A DNA stretch of 64,000 nt, taken from Thermocrinis minervae. GTDB lineage: Bacteria > Aquificota > Aquificia > Aquificales > Aquificaceae. The stretch lies in NCBI RefSeq assembly GCF_900142435.1, contig NZ_LT670846.1, positions 372,001 through 436,000 on the forward strand, read 5' to 3'. The first letter of the stretch is position 1; each line of letters opens with the position of its first letter. Under the pieces are notes generated by a model. That model saw nothing but the letters and a program-made list of their open reading frames with translations. It was not told the DNA's origin and ran no database searches. The position numbers and the translations under genes are program-made. Shown piece after piece: positions 62,313 through 64,000 of this stretch.

Positions 62313-64000
<1,688 letters not shown>

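Overview
The window looks like chromosomal DNA from a thermophilic, Gram-negative bacterium of the Aquificaceae (Hydrogenobacter/Thermocrinis type). This is inferred from the protein families and the sequence style, not from a search. There is an outer membrane (porin, LpxC, KdsD, LptF/G-like permease, lipoproteins), a polar flagellum (FliG/H/I), a thermophile-type M29 aminopeptidase, and a biotin carboxylase of the kind used in Aquificaceae carboxylation. Coding density is very high: there are many 1-4 base ATGA-type overlaps, ATP synthase genes are scattered, and base composition is mid-range by eye. I see no rRNA, tRNA, CRISPR array or insertion sequence, and no gene-free stretch longer than 300 bases.

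Layout. 1-2.9 kb: aminopeptidase, Crp-type regulator, and hemB with a tiny membrane ORF. 3-7 kb: biotin carboxylase, then a minus-strand tatB-tatC-SDR-lipoprotein operon. 7.1-8.5 kb: a porin with its own consensus promoter and UUCG-loop terminator. 8.6-10.4 kb: zinc-ribbon coiled-coil protein and RodA. 10.4-13.3 kb: fliG-fliH-fliI. 13.3-21 kb: an ArnT-like glycosyltransferase, then a long minus-strand operon (PilT-like pseudo-ATPase, small acidic protein, Pgk, inositol-phosphatase, double Usp, TPR protein, LptF/G-like permease). 21-24 kb: ALDH-hemD-lpxC. 24-29 kb: mltG-ruvX, Hsp20, and a hemA-RAM domain-57 aa ORF-murA operon. 30.9-35.7 kb: a sulfur/Fe-S cassette (IscU, PP-loop tRNA-thiolation enzyme, TusA, DUF1858-like, Nfu), then aroE and an OppA-like protein. 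35.7-41.1 kb: uppS-cdsA-pmbA plus a two-gene module with duplicated receiver-like domains. 41-47.7 kb: LysC, MalQ-GlgB and a RelA/SpoT enzyme. 48-49.6 kb: atpA on its own. 49.6-55.8 kb: HDAC-like protein, DksA-like, AlaC-like, symporter, FolP, c-di-AMP synthase and a CdaR-like protein. 55.8-60.8 kb: IscA-type protein, flavin protein, di-iron MBL protein, Ppa, KdsD, Dxr, PurN. 60.8-64 kb: a PA2779/PA2778-type pair, a selB remnant, atpG and the start of atpD.

Most notable observations. (1) There are two decayed genes that keep both ends but have lost their middles. One is a siroheme synthase (precorrin-2 dehydrogenase) at 47708-48075; the other is the selenocysteine elongation factor SelB at 61721-62304. 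They imply loss of siroheme and selenocysteine functions, and each carries a regulatory signal of a neighbouring ATP synthase gene. (2) Many genes have a -10-like TATAAT element ending only 6-9 bases before the start codon and no Shine-Dalgarno sequence, suggesting widespread leaderless mRNAs; other genes have a strong AGGAGG. (3) There is a PilT-family protein without a Walker A lysine. (4) There are two small ORFs (43 and 57 aa) translationally linked to hemB and to the hemA-murA operon. (5) There is an uncharacterised receiver-like/membrane protein pair.

How the genes cooperate. Heme synthesis (hemA, hemB, hemD) is dispersed but intact here. Envelope building is heavily represented (MurA, LpxC, KdsD, UppS, CdsA, RodA, MltG, Dxr for isoprenoids). 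Second-messenger control is present as both (p)ppGpp and c-di-AMP enzymes plus a DksA-like protein.
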